Shown here one piece after another: positions 26,999-36,401 of a stretch of DNA of 64,000 nucleotides. Within the stretch, counting starts at the first letter, position 1, and each line of letters starts with the position of its first letter. The notes beneath the pieces were generated by a model, which ran no database searches, was not told the DNA's origin, and worked only from the letters and a program-made list of their open reading frames with translations. Both the position numbers and the translations under genes were made by a program. The stretch lies in contig NZ_PIQO01000005.1 in assembly GCF_002844575.1 (NCBI RefSeq), forward strand, positions 124,001 to 188,000, in the 5' to 3' direction. The stretch is from Heyndrickxia camelliae. Lineage in GTDB: Bacteria; Bacillota; Bacilli; Bacillales; Bacillaceae_C.

Positions 26999-27649
26999 TC
27001 AGAAATGAAGAATCTTACGAAATTGACTCGAGTACGTTTGACTAACAGGTATTCTTGTTCCATCCTTCATTAAAAGTAAAAAGGTTGAATGTGATTCAGG
27101 ATGAATCTCGGCTATGTAATGGATATTGATAATGTAAGATCTGTGACATCTAATAAACATATCACTAGGGAGATAAAACTCTAACTCTGTTAAGTTTAGC
27201 TTATGCACCCCGACCATCATTTCTGTGTGAACATTGGTTTTTCGGCTCAAGGCCTCTAAGAACATTACGTTTTTAAAGGAAACAGGATACCAACGATCAT
27301 TAGCTTTTATTGTTAAAAAGGAAGTTGGAAATTCGAGAGGTTTCTTCGGCAAAATGGCGGTTATACAGCCCCTAACCTTTTCACCATCTAATATTGGTAC
27401 AGACATGCCGAAATATGGTATCCCCAGGACATCCTTCTCAATGTAATCAGAAACTTTTTGGTGGAAGGATAAAGCTTTATGGGATGCCGTTCCCTCACGA
27501 ACCCGATCACCAGGCTTAATTTTTAAATCAATTTGATTACTAGGCTGATAATAAATATATTGCTGATTATTTGTTACGGCAATGGATGTATATTTTGGAA
27601 CTAAATCACGAATAACCTCCATAATCGATAACACCGTTTGCTGATCCAC
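26999..27649 (-). CDS. LytTR-family transcriptional regulator with N-terminal sensor-like domain
   Basis: Protein of 216 residues. The N-terminal ~115 residues (MEVIRDLVPKYTSIAVTNNQ, VSDYIEKDVLGIPYFGMSVP) look like a compact Cache/PAS-like ligand sensor. The C-terminal ~100 residues form a LytTR DNA-binding domain (FIRCHRSYIINIHYIAEIHP, DGTRIPVSQTYSSQFRKIL). It starts with GTG 27649. It lacks a receiver domain, so it probably senses a ligand directly. Its closest same-strand neighbour is the CoA-transferase gene, a plausible target in organic-acid metabolism. Confidence 0.85.
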   Translation of the reverse strand: MDQQTVLSIMEVIRDLVPKYTSIAVTNNQQYIYYQPSNQIDLKIKPGDRVREGTASHKALSFHQKVSDYIEKDVLGIPYFGMSVPILDGEKVRGCITAILPKKPLEFPTSFLTIKANDRWYPVSFKNVMFLEALSRKTNVHTEMMVGVHKLNLTELEFYLPSDMFIRCHRSYIINIHYIAEIHPESHSTFLLLMKDGTRIPVSQTYSSQFRKILHF

Positions 27650-27721
27650 GCTGACCTACACCTTCCTCAACAAAAGCAAAAATAAACACAACAAACTACA
27701 GCGCTTACAACCATTATACCA

Positions 27722-27740
27722 TGTGGTGCCTGGCACCACA
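27722..27740. repeat. GTGGTGCCTGGCACCAC palindrome
   Basis: TGTGGTGCC-T-GGCACCACA, a perfect 9-bp-arm palindrome upstream of the LytTR gene. This GGTGCCTGGCACC word is a known kind of dispersed Bacillus palindrome; an operator role is possible. Confidence 0.6.
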
Positions 27741-27879
27741 AATGGACAAATCAGCAAATTGTCCTTCTGTGGTGGACAGTTTGGCTTTAACTATAAATGC
27801 ATAAAATCTGCCGAATTATTGAATCCAATCGCATTTTCAACCGTATGCATACTAATAACTCTTTAAGGAGGAAAAGTTA

Positions 27880-28044
27880 ATGGATCTAGCTGTGATAGCT
27901 TTTATTTCAGCTTTGGTTTTATTTTTCCTTGCTATGATTCCTTTACAATACCATTATATAAAAGAGATGCATGAGAAGAGGATAAGGACCCAACAATCAA
28001 ATGAAGAAATCGTGGATGGCATGTCTTTAAAGAGCAGCAGTTAA
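27880..28044 (+). CDS. Small single-pass membrane protein, 54 residues
   Basis: ATG 27880 sits behind AAGGAGG at ideal spacing. The product starts MDLAVIAFISALVLFFLAMI (one transmembrane helix, residues 4-22) followed by a charged, cytoplasm-type tail (YIKEMHEKRIRTQQSNEE). No known family. It is divergent from the LytTR gene. Confidence 0.6.
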   Translation: MDLAVIAFISALVLFFLAMIPLQYHYIKEMHEKRIRTQQSNEEIVDGMSLKSSS

Positions 28045-28185
28045 CCTTCAATATGCAAGGAAGTCTGCTTACCTACCATCGAGTTTTATAGCGTGGATCA
28101 TATTTAAAATACGTCATCGATCTGCATAAGAGTATAAATCGAAAGTTAGATTTATCCTTGTATTATTCGTTGTACCGACTCTCCT

Positions 28186-28449
28186 TACTGCTAGAAAAAT
28201 AGGAAACTAATCCGAGAGCCAGGTGAATCCTTTATTGGAAATCAAGCAGGGGGCCGAGTTTTTCTATTCCTTGGAACAAATGATTATTGGCGAGACTATA
28301 ATGATATGCTGGAAAAAGGGATAGAATTTATTAGAGAACCAAAGGAACAACCCTATGGTATTGTTGCAGTATTTAAGGATTTATACGGAAACCTAGGGGA
28401 TCTAATTCAATTTGAGGAAAATCATCCATTGTTTCAAAGAGTAAAATAG
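28186..28449 (+). pseudogene. 5'-truncated VOC family remnant
   Basis: The frame gives SFIGNQAGGRVFLFLGTNDY, then EKGIEFIREPKEQPYGIVAVFKDLYGNLGDLIQF and a TAG. This is the second half of a typical Bacillus glyoxalase-like VOC protein (compare REPKEEPYGTVAVFEDLYGNLWDL). The first half is missing or scrambled, with stops in all frames upstream, and no start codon or ribosome binding site is present. Confidence 0.7.
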
Positions 28450-28686
28450 ACTCATGGAACTGACATTATTTGCTGTAAAAAATTTTTGTGTAGGTAAAAA
28501 TGCAAATATTATTTAACAGGTGCATTGATGTAACAAAAGATGCTCGCTCTTTCCTTTATGAAGTATAGTGGGGGGCTAGTAAAAATAGATAACCTTTTGT
28601 GTGCTACCAAATTCTACTTGAATGGAGTATACATCATACTTTTGCTAGATGAATAAAATGGCATTAAAAGATTTTGGAGGGATTTT

Positions 28687-29232
28687 ATGAAGCTAGTAGG
28701 TCAACAAATTTATCTTCGATTTTTTAAAACTTCGGACGCCAGCGAATTAGCTAACTTACATATTAGAAATCGAGAATTTTTTCAACAAGTTAGCCCATTG
28801 CTCCCAGAAGACTTTTATACAGAAGAACATCAAAAAGTACGCATTGAACGGGCATTAAAAAAGTCAGATGAAGGGCAATTATATGCTTTTGGAATTTTTT
28901 TGAAAGCAAATGATAAACTTATCGGAGATATTTCATTAACTCAAATTGCTAGGGGAGATCTACAAAGCTGTTATACAGGATTTACTTTAGATAAAGAGTA
29001 TAATGGAAAGGGCTATACAACAGAAGCTCTTCAACTTGTCGTAGACTTTGCTTTTAAAGAATTAAAGCTACATAGAATTGAGGCGGGAGCTATGCCTGAC
29101 AATATAGCATCTATTCGTGTATTAGAAAAAGTAGGGTTTAAAAAAGAAGGTATAGCGAAAGAAAATCTAAAGATTAATGGCAAATGGACGGATCATCAAA
29201 TATTAGCTATTATTAATAATTTGGATGTATAA
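28687..29232 (+). CDS. GNAT N-acetyltransferase (RimJ/RimL/YdaF-like)
   Basis: Protein of 181 residues. MKLVGQQIYLRFFKTSDASEL is the usual RimJ-like opening. The acetyl-CoA site region is GFTLDKEYNGKGYTTEALQL, and IEAGAMPDNIASIRVLEKVGF closes the fold. ATG 28687 follows TTTGGAGGG. Ribosomal protein or antibiotic substrates are possible, but the acceptor is unknown. A repeat copy follows 20 bp after the stop. Confidence 0.85.
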   Translation: MKLVGQQIYLRFFKTSDASELANLHIRNREFFQQVSPLLPEDFYTEEHQKVRIERALKKSDEGQLYAFGIFLKANDKLIGDISLTQIARGDLQSCYTGFTLDKEYNGKGYTTEALQLVVDFAFKELKLHRIEAGAMPDNIASIRVLEKVGFKKEGIAKENLKINGKWTDHQILAIINNLDV

Positions 29233-29249
29233 GCATATTCCCTTTGAAT

Positions 29250-29318
29250 AACGATGAAAAGGGTCGCAACTGCGTCTCTTTTTCTTGTTTAATTATCGGG
29301 CAGCTATTCCTGGAATGA
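29250..29318 (+). repeat. Dispersed repeat, copy 4 (diverged)
   Basis: GGGTCGCAACTGCGTCTC with a T-run, then TTAATTATCGGGCAGCTATTCCT. It is closest to copy 2 (TTGAACTATCGGGGCAGCATTCCT). Confidence 0.6.
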
Positions 29319-29525
29319 AAAAATATGCGGTTTGAGTATAAAAAAGCCCCTTGGTAAGATAAGAGTGACCTAGCTTGGCGGCAAAAAGGGCACAAACATA
29401 ACTACCAGGAGGCTATTTAAATAAATGATAACCATAATGAAAAGCTGTGCTTAAAATACTTCTCAAACGTTAATTATAGGCGTTGTCATTCCTAAATACA
29501 GGAGTGCATATTCTTTCCTAACGAT

Positions 29526-29948
29526 TTAAATGGATTTTGTTTCTGTGCCATTAATGGAGTAACTTACACGAATAGTTGCACTTAATGAATGGGCTACTGA
29601 ACAATATTTATCTACTGAAAGCTGAATGGCACGAACCACCTTCTCTTCGGGAAGGTCTCCTTCTAATGAATAGTGAATGTGAATTTCTGTGAATTTTTTT
29701 GGGTGATCGTCTGCTCGCTGACCTTCCACATCCATGTAAAATTTAGTAGGGTTCAATCGCATTTTTGTCAAAATAGAGATAATATCAATTCCTGTACAGC
29801 CTGCTACTGCGTTAAGGAGTAATTCAGTTGGCCGCGCTCCATTATTTGATCCTCCAACTTCTTCGGCAGCATCCATTTTTATTTCATGACCGGAGGGTGT
29901 TATACTCGAAAATGCCATTTTACTATTCCAATCTAACCTAATCTTCAT
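29526..29948 (-). CDS. OsmC family protein (YhfA-like)
   Basis: Peroxiredoxin-like OsmC/Ohr superfamily protein of 140 residues with two conserved cysteines, Cys51 (NAVAGCTGIDI) and Cys116 (VDKYCSVAHSLS), placed as in thiol peroxidases of this fold. The family detoxifies organic peroxides or binds small molecules. ATG 29948 follows AGGAGG. The gene is alone on the minus strand. Confidence 0.88.
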   Translation of the reverse strand: MKIRLDWNSKMAFSSITPSGHEIKMDAAEEVGGSNNGARPTELLLNAVAGCTGIDIISILTKMRLNPTKFYMDVEGQRADDHPKKFTEIHIHYSLEGDLPEEKVVRAIQLSVDKYCSVAHSLSATIRVSYSINGTETKSI

Positions 29949-30129
29949 TGTTTTAACCTCCTAGTTTTTCTATATAAATATATGTAGTCATTATATTTTA
30001 GTTTAATGAATTTATATTGTTTCCAGTAATCCGGATTTTAAACTGATTCTTGTTTTTTGCATCTCCTTCAAAAAAGAGTACTGAGCTGCTGAATGGTGGT
30101 GTTTTTCTTCTTTTACTAACAGGACAGGT

Positions 30130-30469
30130 TTAGGACATAGTATTAAGTAGTTGCCTCTTTAGGAACTCTTCTAAATTAGGGGATTGTTTGTATTTAATAG
30201 CAGCCATCATGTCTTTTTCCAAAATCACTTTAGATAAGTCAGTATTATTTATACTTGCTATTGCAACAGAATAATGTATGAAGTCTGCTAATTCTTTTTC
30301 TAATGAGGAAATTCCGCTATTCTTCTATTTTATTCAACACTTTAGCTACCTCACCAACTTCTTCAACCAGCTTCATAAATAAACCTGTTGTGGAACGCCC
30401 CTCCTTATATTTTATAGCAAGATAATCTAGCAAACCTTAAAGTTAATTTATCCATGCCTTATATTCCAT
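30130..30469 (-). pseudogene. MazG-like nucleotide pyrophosphohydrolase remnant
   Basis: From ATG 30469 the minus strand reads MEYKAWIN, two stops, then LLDYLAIKYKEG and LFMKLVEEVGEVAKVLNKIE (EExxE-type metal site), a frame break, and SSLEKELADFIHYSVAIASI ending in a TAA at 30130. The combination is a MazG/all-alpha NTP pyrophosphatase of about 110 residues broken by two nonsense codons and one frameshift. Confidence 0.6.
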
Positions 30470-30639
30470 CGAATTTAGTTTTTTGGTAAAAATCTCACAT
30501 GAAATTATTCAATATATGACAAAATATTAACATAATTTCTTGCCTTATATTGTAATTTGTTCATCTTTTTAAAATATTCAAGGTTTTGATTCATTATTGT
30601 AATGCAGTTAATAACTGTACATTAAAATATATAAATTTT

Positions 30640-30712
30640 GTTCAACTAAAAGGTGCAAGAATCCAGTTGCCAATTTGGTGGCTTTTTTTATTCGACTAAC
30701 GGGGAAGTTTAG
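30640..30712 (+). repeat. Dispersed repeat, copy 5
   Basis: TTCAACTAAAAGGTGCAAGA, ATCCAGTTGCCAATTTGGTGGC with seven T residues, then TTCGACTAACGGGGAAGTTTAG. Very regular: both GACTAA/AACTAA direct-repeat arms are clear. Confidence 0.85.
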
Positions 30713-30922
30713 ATTTAATAAGTATTTTTAAAATATTTTCACTCTGCATCAATACAAATCTAAAATAAAATAACTGGAAACGTAAAAGAATAGTTAATGG
30801 AATTAAAAATGATGGAATCTATGTTTTTATAGAGAGATTTATTGTAACAGCAATTCATTCTTATTATATTTTATTTGAAATAGCACAGAAAATTTATCTT
30901 CATAATAAAATTATTTTAGGTA

Positions 30923-30957
30923 TTGACAATATATTTGTTTATTTTTACAATAGTTTT
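30923..30957 (+). promoter_or_regulatory. Consensus promoter placing the transcript start at the arsR ATG
   Basis: TTGACA (30923-30928), a 17-bp spacer, TACAAT (30946-30951), then only six bases before the ATG at 30958. No ribosome binding site can fit between, so the mRNA is expected to be leaderless. Confidence 0.7.
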
Positions 30958-31245
30958 ATGACTTTAGAACAATTGAGTGATAACCAAAGGATCAAAATTT
31001 TTAATGCGTTAGCAGATGAAAAAAGAATTAACATCATCCGTATATTATCTCATCATGAAAATCGCCCACGTTGCTCGGATATTGGAAGGAGGTTAGAAAT
31101 AAGCAAATCAAATGGTTCTTATCATTTGAAAATTTTAGCCGAAGCAAATCTGGTGCATATCGAAAGAGAAGGGGTAACGAAATATGTTTCTTTAAATAAG
31201 GAGACTTTTAATCAATATTTACCCGGATTTTTGGCTACGTTATAA
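30958..31245 (+). CDS. ArsR-family regulator, apparently leaderless
   Basis: Winged-helix repressor of 95 residues with the ArsR pattern FNALADEKRINIIRILSHHE and a recognition region RRLEISKSNGSYHLKILAEANLV. No metal-binding ELCVC-type box is present, so it may not be a metal sensor. The start codon coincides with the predicted transcription start. It lies 63 bp upstream of an MFS transporter gene, its likely target and cotranscription partner. Confidence 0.85.
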   Translation: MTLEQLSDNQRIKIFNALADEKRINIIRILSHHENRPRCSDIGRRLEISKSNGSYHLKILAEANLVHIEREGVTKYVSLNKETFNQYLPGFLATL

Positions 31246-31308
31246 AGTAGCCTATTTTTCTCGCTAATAGTTCTAAAGTTTTATGACTATAAAAATAAGG
31301 TGATTTAT

Positions 31309-32655
31309 ATGAAAAACAAGATGAATAAGCTTATAGCAACATTATGTTTAATCGTATTGGCAGGTGTAATGAATTCAATATTATTTAACGTAACACTAGA
31401 AGACATGGCTAAAGACTTGAATGTTACAAGTTCTGCTATAAGTTGGATAGTTATTTCATACACTTTGGTCATAACATTTGGATCGGTAACATACAGCAAG
31501 CTAGCTTCTTATTTCCAAATTAAAAATCTATTGCTATTTGGAGTCATAATGTTTACTTTAGGTTCTTTAATAGGATATTTCTTCAATAGTTATATTTTGG
31601 TATTGTCAGCTCGTATTATCCAAGCAATAGGTGGTAGCTCATTTATTGCTCTTTCCATGATTACAGCCAATCAATTTATTCCAGTATCTATGCGTAATTT
31701 CGCCCTTGCCTTGATAGGAGGGTGTCTATCACTAGGTTCTGGCTTAGGATTCTTAGTTGGTGGGATACTTTCTTTAACATGGGGATGGCACTCTTTATTT
31801 TTATTAACAAGTCTGACGTTACTAACGGTTTTTGGTATTTACACTCTACTTCCCTCCGGATATGCCAGCAAAGAGAGGATAACCGAGCCTTTTGATATTC
31901 TAGGTTTGTTCTATTTAGTCATATTTGTTACATCATTCATCTTAGGTGTAAAACTAAATAGCCTTCTACTTTTTCTAACTATAATTTCTCTTTTTTTGTT
32001 GGGTTTGCATAGTAAAAAGAAAAGAAAAGTTTTATTTATTGATCCTTCAGTTTTGAAATATTTTTCTTTTAATAAGTTACTCTTGATTAGCTTTATTAAT
32101 AATGCTGCCATGGTTGCTATTTTGTTTTTATATCCTTCATTGATGAATAGAGCATTTCATTTATCATCTGTACGGATAGGTTTTATCATTTGTATGGGTT
32201 CTATAATTTCATTTTTATTCAGCTTACTGATAAGAAAATTAGCTAGTTCTATGAGCAATGAAAAGTTAATGTTTATATCAATAGTGATTCAATTAATTAG
32301 TTTTTGTACCCTCTCATTTTTCGGCATGACTTCCATTATAATTGCAACTTTAGGTCTTTTTTTGATTTATTCATGCTATAGCACATTAACTGTGATTATA
32401 AACCAAGAAATACCACTTCATGTAGAGCAAGACAAAACTTCAATGGGGTTGGGAATATACAATCTTATAAATTTTTTAGGAATGTCTTTTGGACCAACTA
32501 TGTCAAGTAGGATATTAGGTATCAGTACCAATTATACCTTTGTACTTCAAAGTTTCACTGTTTTATTAATAGGATCGTTACTATTAATGTTAGTTGGTAG
32601 AAGGAGAGTCGATACTCCATATAACGGAGCATGCCATATTAGAGAAGAACAGTGA
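31309..32655 (+). CDS. MFS transporter (DHA2/Tet-like)
   Basis: Exporter-type membrane protein of about 448 residues with some 14 hydrophobic segments. It carries RIIQAIGGSSFIALSM and a motif C-like LGGCLSLGSGLGFLVGGILS in the same relative places as in the 6.9-kb pump, but the sequences differ clearly. ATG 31309, preceded by AAGGTGA, is preferred to GTG 31300. It is probably regulated with the ArsR gene just upstream. Substrate unknown. Confidence 0.85.
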   Translation: MKNKMNKLIATLCLIVLAGVMNSILFNVTLEDMAKDLNVTSSAISWIVISYTLVITFGSVTYSKLASYFQIKNLLLFGVIMFTLGSLIGYFFNSYILVLSARIIQAIGGSSFIALSMITANQFIPVSMRNFALALIGGCLSLGSGLGFLVGGILSLTWGWHSLFLLTSLTLLTVFGIYTLLPSGYASKERITEPFDILGLFYLVIFVTSFILGVKLNSLLLFLTIISLFLLGLHSKKKRKVLFIDPSVLKYFSFNKLLLISFINNAAMVAILFLYPSLMNRAFHLSSVRIGFIICMGSIISFLFSLLIRKLASSMSNEKLMFISIVIQLISFCTLSFFGMTSIIIATLGLFLIYSCYSTLTVIINQEIPLHVEQDKTSMGLGIYNLINFLGMSFGPTMSSRILGISTNYTFVLQSFTVLLIGSLLLMLVGRRRVDTPYNGACHIREEQ

Positions 32656-32872
32656 TAAGGTGTCTATCACTACTGGGCAGTATTACTAAAACAAAAGAAA
32701 AGATAAGATAAGTTTTGAAAGATTGTATTTAACCAAAAGAAGTAAGAGTTAAAGTTCAAAGCTGTCATTGCACTAAAGAGACAGATTAGTTAAAGAATTT
32801 TCTTGCTTATAGTTAGGTGTAACACAAAATGGATTTAATATTCTTAATATTATCAAAAACTAAAAGGGGTTT

Positions 32873-33108
32873 ATGGGGAAATTTGTAGCGATTTTGCTGG
32901 CAAAAGATAAAAAAAGAGTCAAAACTATTTATTTATGGGCCTTTTAAGGATAATGACAAGGCTATACAAATATTACTTTGTAATACCATTGAAGAAGCAA
33001 CTAGTCTAGAAGAGTAACCCATTTATTAAAGATGGTTATTATGCTATATATGAAGTAAATCAGTTGATAGAAGCTAACGAGGATAAACTCTTCAATTTAA
33101 CTAAATAA
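32873..33108 (+). pseudogene. Frameshifted YciI-like small protein
   Basis: MGKFVAILLAKDKK starts at 32873; in another frame KLFIYGPFKDNDKAIQILLC and IEEATSLEE follow, then in a third PFIKDGYYAIYEVNQLIE. Joined, they make a YciI-like protein (GPF...EEA...DPF...G.Y.IYE) with two frameshifts. It is flanked by a partial repeat at about 32745-32815 and a full copy at 33127. Confidence 0.45.
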
Positions 33109-33126
33109 AACGTAACCTATATTAAA

Positions 33127-33205
33127 GTAACGGTAGCAGGAGTTAGAAATCCTGCTACCAATTTGGTCGCTTTTTTTTATTCGACTAAACGGGCGTGTAG
33201 TTCAT
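33127..33205 (+). repeat. Dispersed repeat, copy 6, with extended hairpin
   Basis: GTAGCAGGA-GTTAGAAA-TCCTGCTAC forms a 9-bp stem ahead of CAATTTGGTCGC and a T8 run, then TTCGACTAAACGGGCGTGTAGTTC. It works as a strong terminator shape. Confidence 0.8.
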
Positions 33206-33264
33206 GAAGGAATTGCATATCTCATTGTGGAATTATTAAACTAAGAAATGTTTTTTCAGGAGTT

Positions 33265-33655
33265 GGTCAGATGGGAATTTAAATAAAATTGATTATAGTT
33301 ATTTCATCAATCAAGCTGTAATAAATGTAAACACTGAAGAAAAAGTTCCTTTGGGAATTATTTTTCAAAATGGGTCTCTTATTGGAGAATTCGTAAAGGT
33401 GATGAAATTTTATTAGGTGAAACGGATTGTATTTCTGCACCAAAACAATTCTCTTATAACAATGTGAAGGAACTACTCCTCTCTAAGAAAATAGTAAACA
33501 TTTCTTATTATCGAGAGTTATTATTTGTGATGGAATTTGAAGATAATCTATCACTTGAATTGTTTCACGCTAGTTCTTATTTTGAGGGATGGGCATTACG
33601 AGGGGACGATGGATTTGACGTGTTTACATTGCCTGGTGGGGAAGTCTGTTATTAA
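33265..33655 (+). pseudogene. Frameshifted hypothetical protein
   Basis: The first frame reads NKIDYSYFINQAVINVNTEE and LGIIFQNGSL. After a break near 33380 the second continues WRIRKGDEILLGETDCISAP to an apparently intact end, ELFHASSYFEGWALRGDDGF..GGEVCY. Together they form one ~130-residue soluble protein of unknown family. The last 63 codons remain open from an internal TTG/ATG but are unlikely to be a gene on their own. Confidence 0.5.
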
Positions 33656-33808
33656 CGTAACTGGAGCTTGTGTATTGAACAATGTGGTTGCAGGGAAATC
33701 CTATTTTTTCCTCAACAAAAGAGGCATTTTAGTTGAAAAAGCTAATTAATAATATAAATAAACTTTATATATAATGTATCGAAATAGATATAGTTATGGG
33801 GGATTTTT

Positions 33809-34501
33809 ATGCAGACAATTGGATTAATTGGAGGAATGAGCTGGGAATCTTCAGCTGAGTATTATCGAATTATTAATGAAGAAGTAAAAAATAGATTGGG
33901 TGGTTTACATTCAGCAAAATGCTTGTTATATAGTGTTGATTTTGAAATGATTGAGCGCTATCAAGCTGAGGGCGAGTGGGAAAAAGCTGGTAAACATTTA
34001 GGTGATGTTGCTCTTTCATTAGAAAAAGGTGGAGCAGACTTTATTGTTATCTGTACAAATACAATGCATAAAGTAATTGAATATGTTGAAGAAAAAATAG
34101 ACATCCCCATTTTACATATAGCTGAAGCAACAGCAAATCAAATTAAAAAATCAAACATTAGTACGGTAGGATTATTAGGTACTAAGTATACTATGGAGCA
34201 AGAGTTTTATAAATCTCGATTAGAGTCAAACGGTATAAGGGTGTTAATACCAAATCATTCTGAACGAGAAATAATAAATAAAGTTATATTTGAAGAATTG
34301 TGTTTAGGAAACATTCAACAATCATCAAGGGAGTATTACAAAAAAGTTATTAAGAATTTAATTGATAATGGAGCCGAAGGAATAGTATTAGGCTGTACAG
34401 AAATTGGATTGTTAGTAAAACCAGAAGACTCAGATGCTCCTTTGTTCGATACAACGTTTATTCACGCTATTGAATCAGTAAATATGGCTTTAAATAATTA
34501 G
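33809..34501 (+). CDS. Aspartate/glutamate racemase family (broad amino-acid racemase, YgeA-like)
   Basis: PLP-independent racemase of 230 residues. It has the opening MQTIGLIGGMSWESSAEYYR, catalytic Cys82 in CTNTMHK, and a second catalytic cysteine in VLGCTEIGLL near residue 195. The CTNTMH plus GCTEIG pair fits the YgeA/aspartate-racemase branch more than MurI. ATG 33809 follows GGGGGA. It could supply D-amino acids, or be scavenging; the true substrate is unknown. Confidence 0.87.
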   Translation: MQTIGLIGGMSWESSAEYYRIINEEVKNRLGGLHSAKCLLYSVDFEMIERYQAEGEWEKAGKHLGDVALSLEKGGADFIVICTNTMHKVIEYVEEKIDIPILHIAEATANQIKKSNISTVGLLGTKYTMEQEFYKSRLESNGIRVLIPNHSEREIINKVIFEELCLGNIQQSSREYYKKVIKNLIDNGAEGIVLGCTEIGLLVKPEDSDAPLFDTTFIHAIESVNMALNN

Positions 34502-34625
34502 TTTGATAACACAGGTATTAATTCATAAGCATGTTTCTTATTTCCTTATACAAAAAATGGAGCAACATTTCTACATTGAATGTAGGTTTTCAAATTATTT
34601 TATGTGAATTAATAGACTTAAATTA

Positions 34626-34700
34626 AAGGTAAATAGTTAAAGAGCCAGCTGCCTATTTGGTGGCTTTTTCGACTAACGTGGCAGCTTTGTTGAAGAAGGA
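34626..34700 (+). repeat. Dispersed repeat, copy 7
   Basis: AAATAGTTAAAGAGCCAGCTGCCTATTTGGTGGC-type hairpin with TTTTTC, then CGACTAACGTGGCAGCTTTGTTGAAGAAGGA. The spacer between hairpin and right arm is shortened. Confidence 0.8.
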
Positions 34701-34798
34701 TTTGTCTAAAATAAGACGACTTTTATTACAGTAAAGGAGTTTTGATTCTGAAACTTATTTAATTCTTAAGAAATAATCAGTTTTTAGTAGGTGCTAAT

Positions 34799-35248
34799 AT
34801 GGAATGGATTGAAATTAAAGGAAATGAAGATATTAATAAGCTACTTAAAATGTTTGGTAACTTTCACGATAGCTGTTTAAAAGAGTTATTGATGTGGACT
34901 GAAAGTTTTGTTGACAAAGACCTGTCTATGGGAGTTGGATTAGGACTTGATACCAATATACGAATGCTTTTTCAGAGACAGTTCAATAATCCATCCGCAA
35001 TAGAATTGTTATTCGAAGGAGTAACACATTTTCATTTAAATCCAAGTCCCGAAAATTACGATTCAATTATCTTAGATGCTATCCTCTTATTACAAGATGG
35101 TAATTTCTATTGGGCAGATGCCTATGATTGGAAACCAATTAGCCACGATGATGAAGTTACTTGGATCGCATCTAAAAAAGTTAAATGGCGCGATGTAAGC
35201 AATTGGATGGGGGACAACAGAAGATATGGTGTGATAAATGAAGGTTAA
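34799..35248 (+). CDS. Conserved hypothetical protein, 149 residues
   Basis: Soluble acidic protein with a recurring Bacillus pattern: a start MEWIEIKGNEDINKLLKMFG, FHDSCLKEL, FQRQFNNPSAIELLFEG, DAILLLQDGNFYWAD and a Trp-rich end (TWIASKKVKWRDVSNWMG). I recall similar single-gene cargo proteins, but can name no domain family. An immunity-like role is only a guess from its setting. The ribosome binding site is weak (AGGTG). Confidence 0.6.
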   Translation: MEWIEIKGNEDINKLLKMFGNFHDSCLKELLMWTESFVDKDLSMGVGLGLDTNIRMLFQRQFNNPSAIELLFEGVTHFHLNPSPENYDSIILDAILLLQDGNFYWADAYDWKPISHDDEVTWIASKKVKWRDVSNWMGDNRRYGVINEG

Positions 35249-35398
35249 GTTTTTTGCTTCTACAACAAACTGGTGCATTACTGAATAAGGAATGCATGAA
35301 CAAATGGGGCAGAAAAGTATAAGTATGTGTATTATAACGTTGGGACTTAATATGCTATTAATTTTTAAGTTAATGAAAAAGGAAATGTAACTAAGTAA

Positions 35399-35794
35399 TG
35401 AACCGTAAAAAAATCGATTTCGAAATTTGGGTTTATTTGAAAAAGCGTTATTGGGAGTATATTTTTTGGATTTGTAGGCTTTTTTAATTTATTCGGAGTA
35501 CGATGTACATCCCCATACTCTCTTATAAATTTTATATTGTTGTTGTTTCTTTATGGCGGTGTAGTGGATTTAATTTCTATTACTTTAATCACATTGTTAT
35601 CCCAATATGTATCGGGAAAATACAAATCATTTTTTACACGAATGTTAATAGATTGCACATTTACCTGGTTAGCATTGCATATGGTAGATGAAGCTATGAA
35701 TAGCATTACAATACCATTGAAAACAGAAACTGTTGCCGTTTTATTATTATTCATTATTGTAAATGCCTTTGATAATAAAGAAAAAAGTAAGTAA
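35399..35794 (+). pseudogene. Frameshifted small membrane protein (YrvL-like)
   Basis: An N-terminal stretch MNRKKIDFEIWVYLKKR starts at 35399 in one frame. After a break near 35445 another frame gives GSIFFGFVGFFNLFGVRCTS, LLFLYGGVVDLISITLITLL and TFTWLALHMVDEAMNSI, to a TAA at 35794. Three hydrophobic helices and the FGVxxTSP region recall YrvL regulatory proteins, but the assignment is weak. An 85-codon piece from TTG 35537 is all that stays open. Confidence 0.4.
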
Positions 35795-35805
35795 TTTTTA
35801 TTCTA

Positions 35806-35886
35806 ATTGAACTAAAGGGTGCAGTTTAAAATCCAGCCGCCATTTCGGTGGCTTTTTTTATTCGGCTAACAGGGCAGGATAATGGA
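35806..35886 (+). repeat. Dispersed repeat, copy 8
   Basis: TTGAACTAAAGGGTGCAG, TTTAAAATCCAGCCGCCATTTCGGTGGC-type hairpin plus T7, then TTCGGCTAACAGGGCAGGATAATGGAAC. It shows both direct-repeat arms (AACTAAAGGGTGCAG / GGCTAACAGGGCAGG). Confidence 0.85.
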
Positions 35887-36401
35887 ACAAGGATGATAAA
35901 ATACTTGTAATTAAACCATAAGGAGTGGGTCATCTATATGCCTGGGAAGTCAGAGTGTCTAGTTCTAATCATCTAACCAACTTGAAACGGTGAATATTGT
36001 ATATGAAAATAGTACTTATTTTCATGGGGCAGACTTGTTTAATAAAAATATTGATTTTATATATGGTGAAAATTTATCAGTGAAGGGGGAAAGTCTTTTT
36101 TTATTGGGCTAAAGTTAGAGTAGCTAATGCAGTTGTATGGACTTTGATACAAAATAAATTAGTTGTTAAATAATTTTAAATAAATAATAATGAAAGGGCT
36201 CAAATTCAAGAGATTCTAATGAAGGTTAGCCTGAATACTAGTAGCTCATTCATTATTTGACGTCTATTGCTAGTGTATTGTCGTTTTATGCTAGTTACAG
36301 AAGCGGATTATATAAGTAAAATGAAATAACTGTTCCGTTAGCAAATTTATCTGCGTTTATTTTGAAAACGTTCATGTGTTAATAGATGAGAGGTGTAATA
36401 T
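35887..36401. other. Gene-free stretch with a coding-like scrap
   Basis: Short frames such as TYFHGADLFNKNIDFIYGEN with stops on either side (around 36010-36090) suggest another fully decayed gene. No product can be named. Confidence 0.4.

Noticed and set aside
33537-33749. 70-codon plus-strand frame
   Set aside because: It overlaps in another frame the better-supported reading of the 33265-33655 pseudogene.
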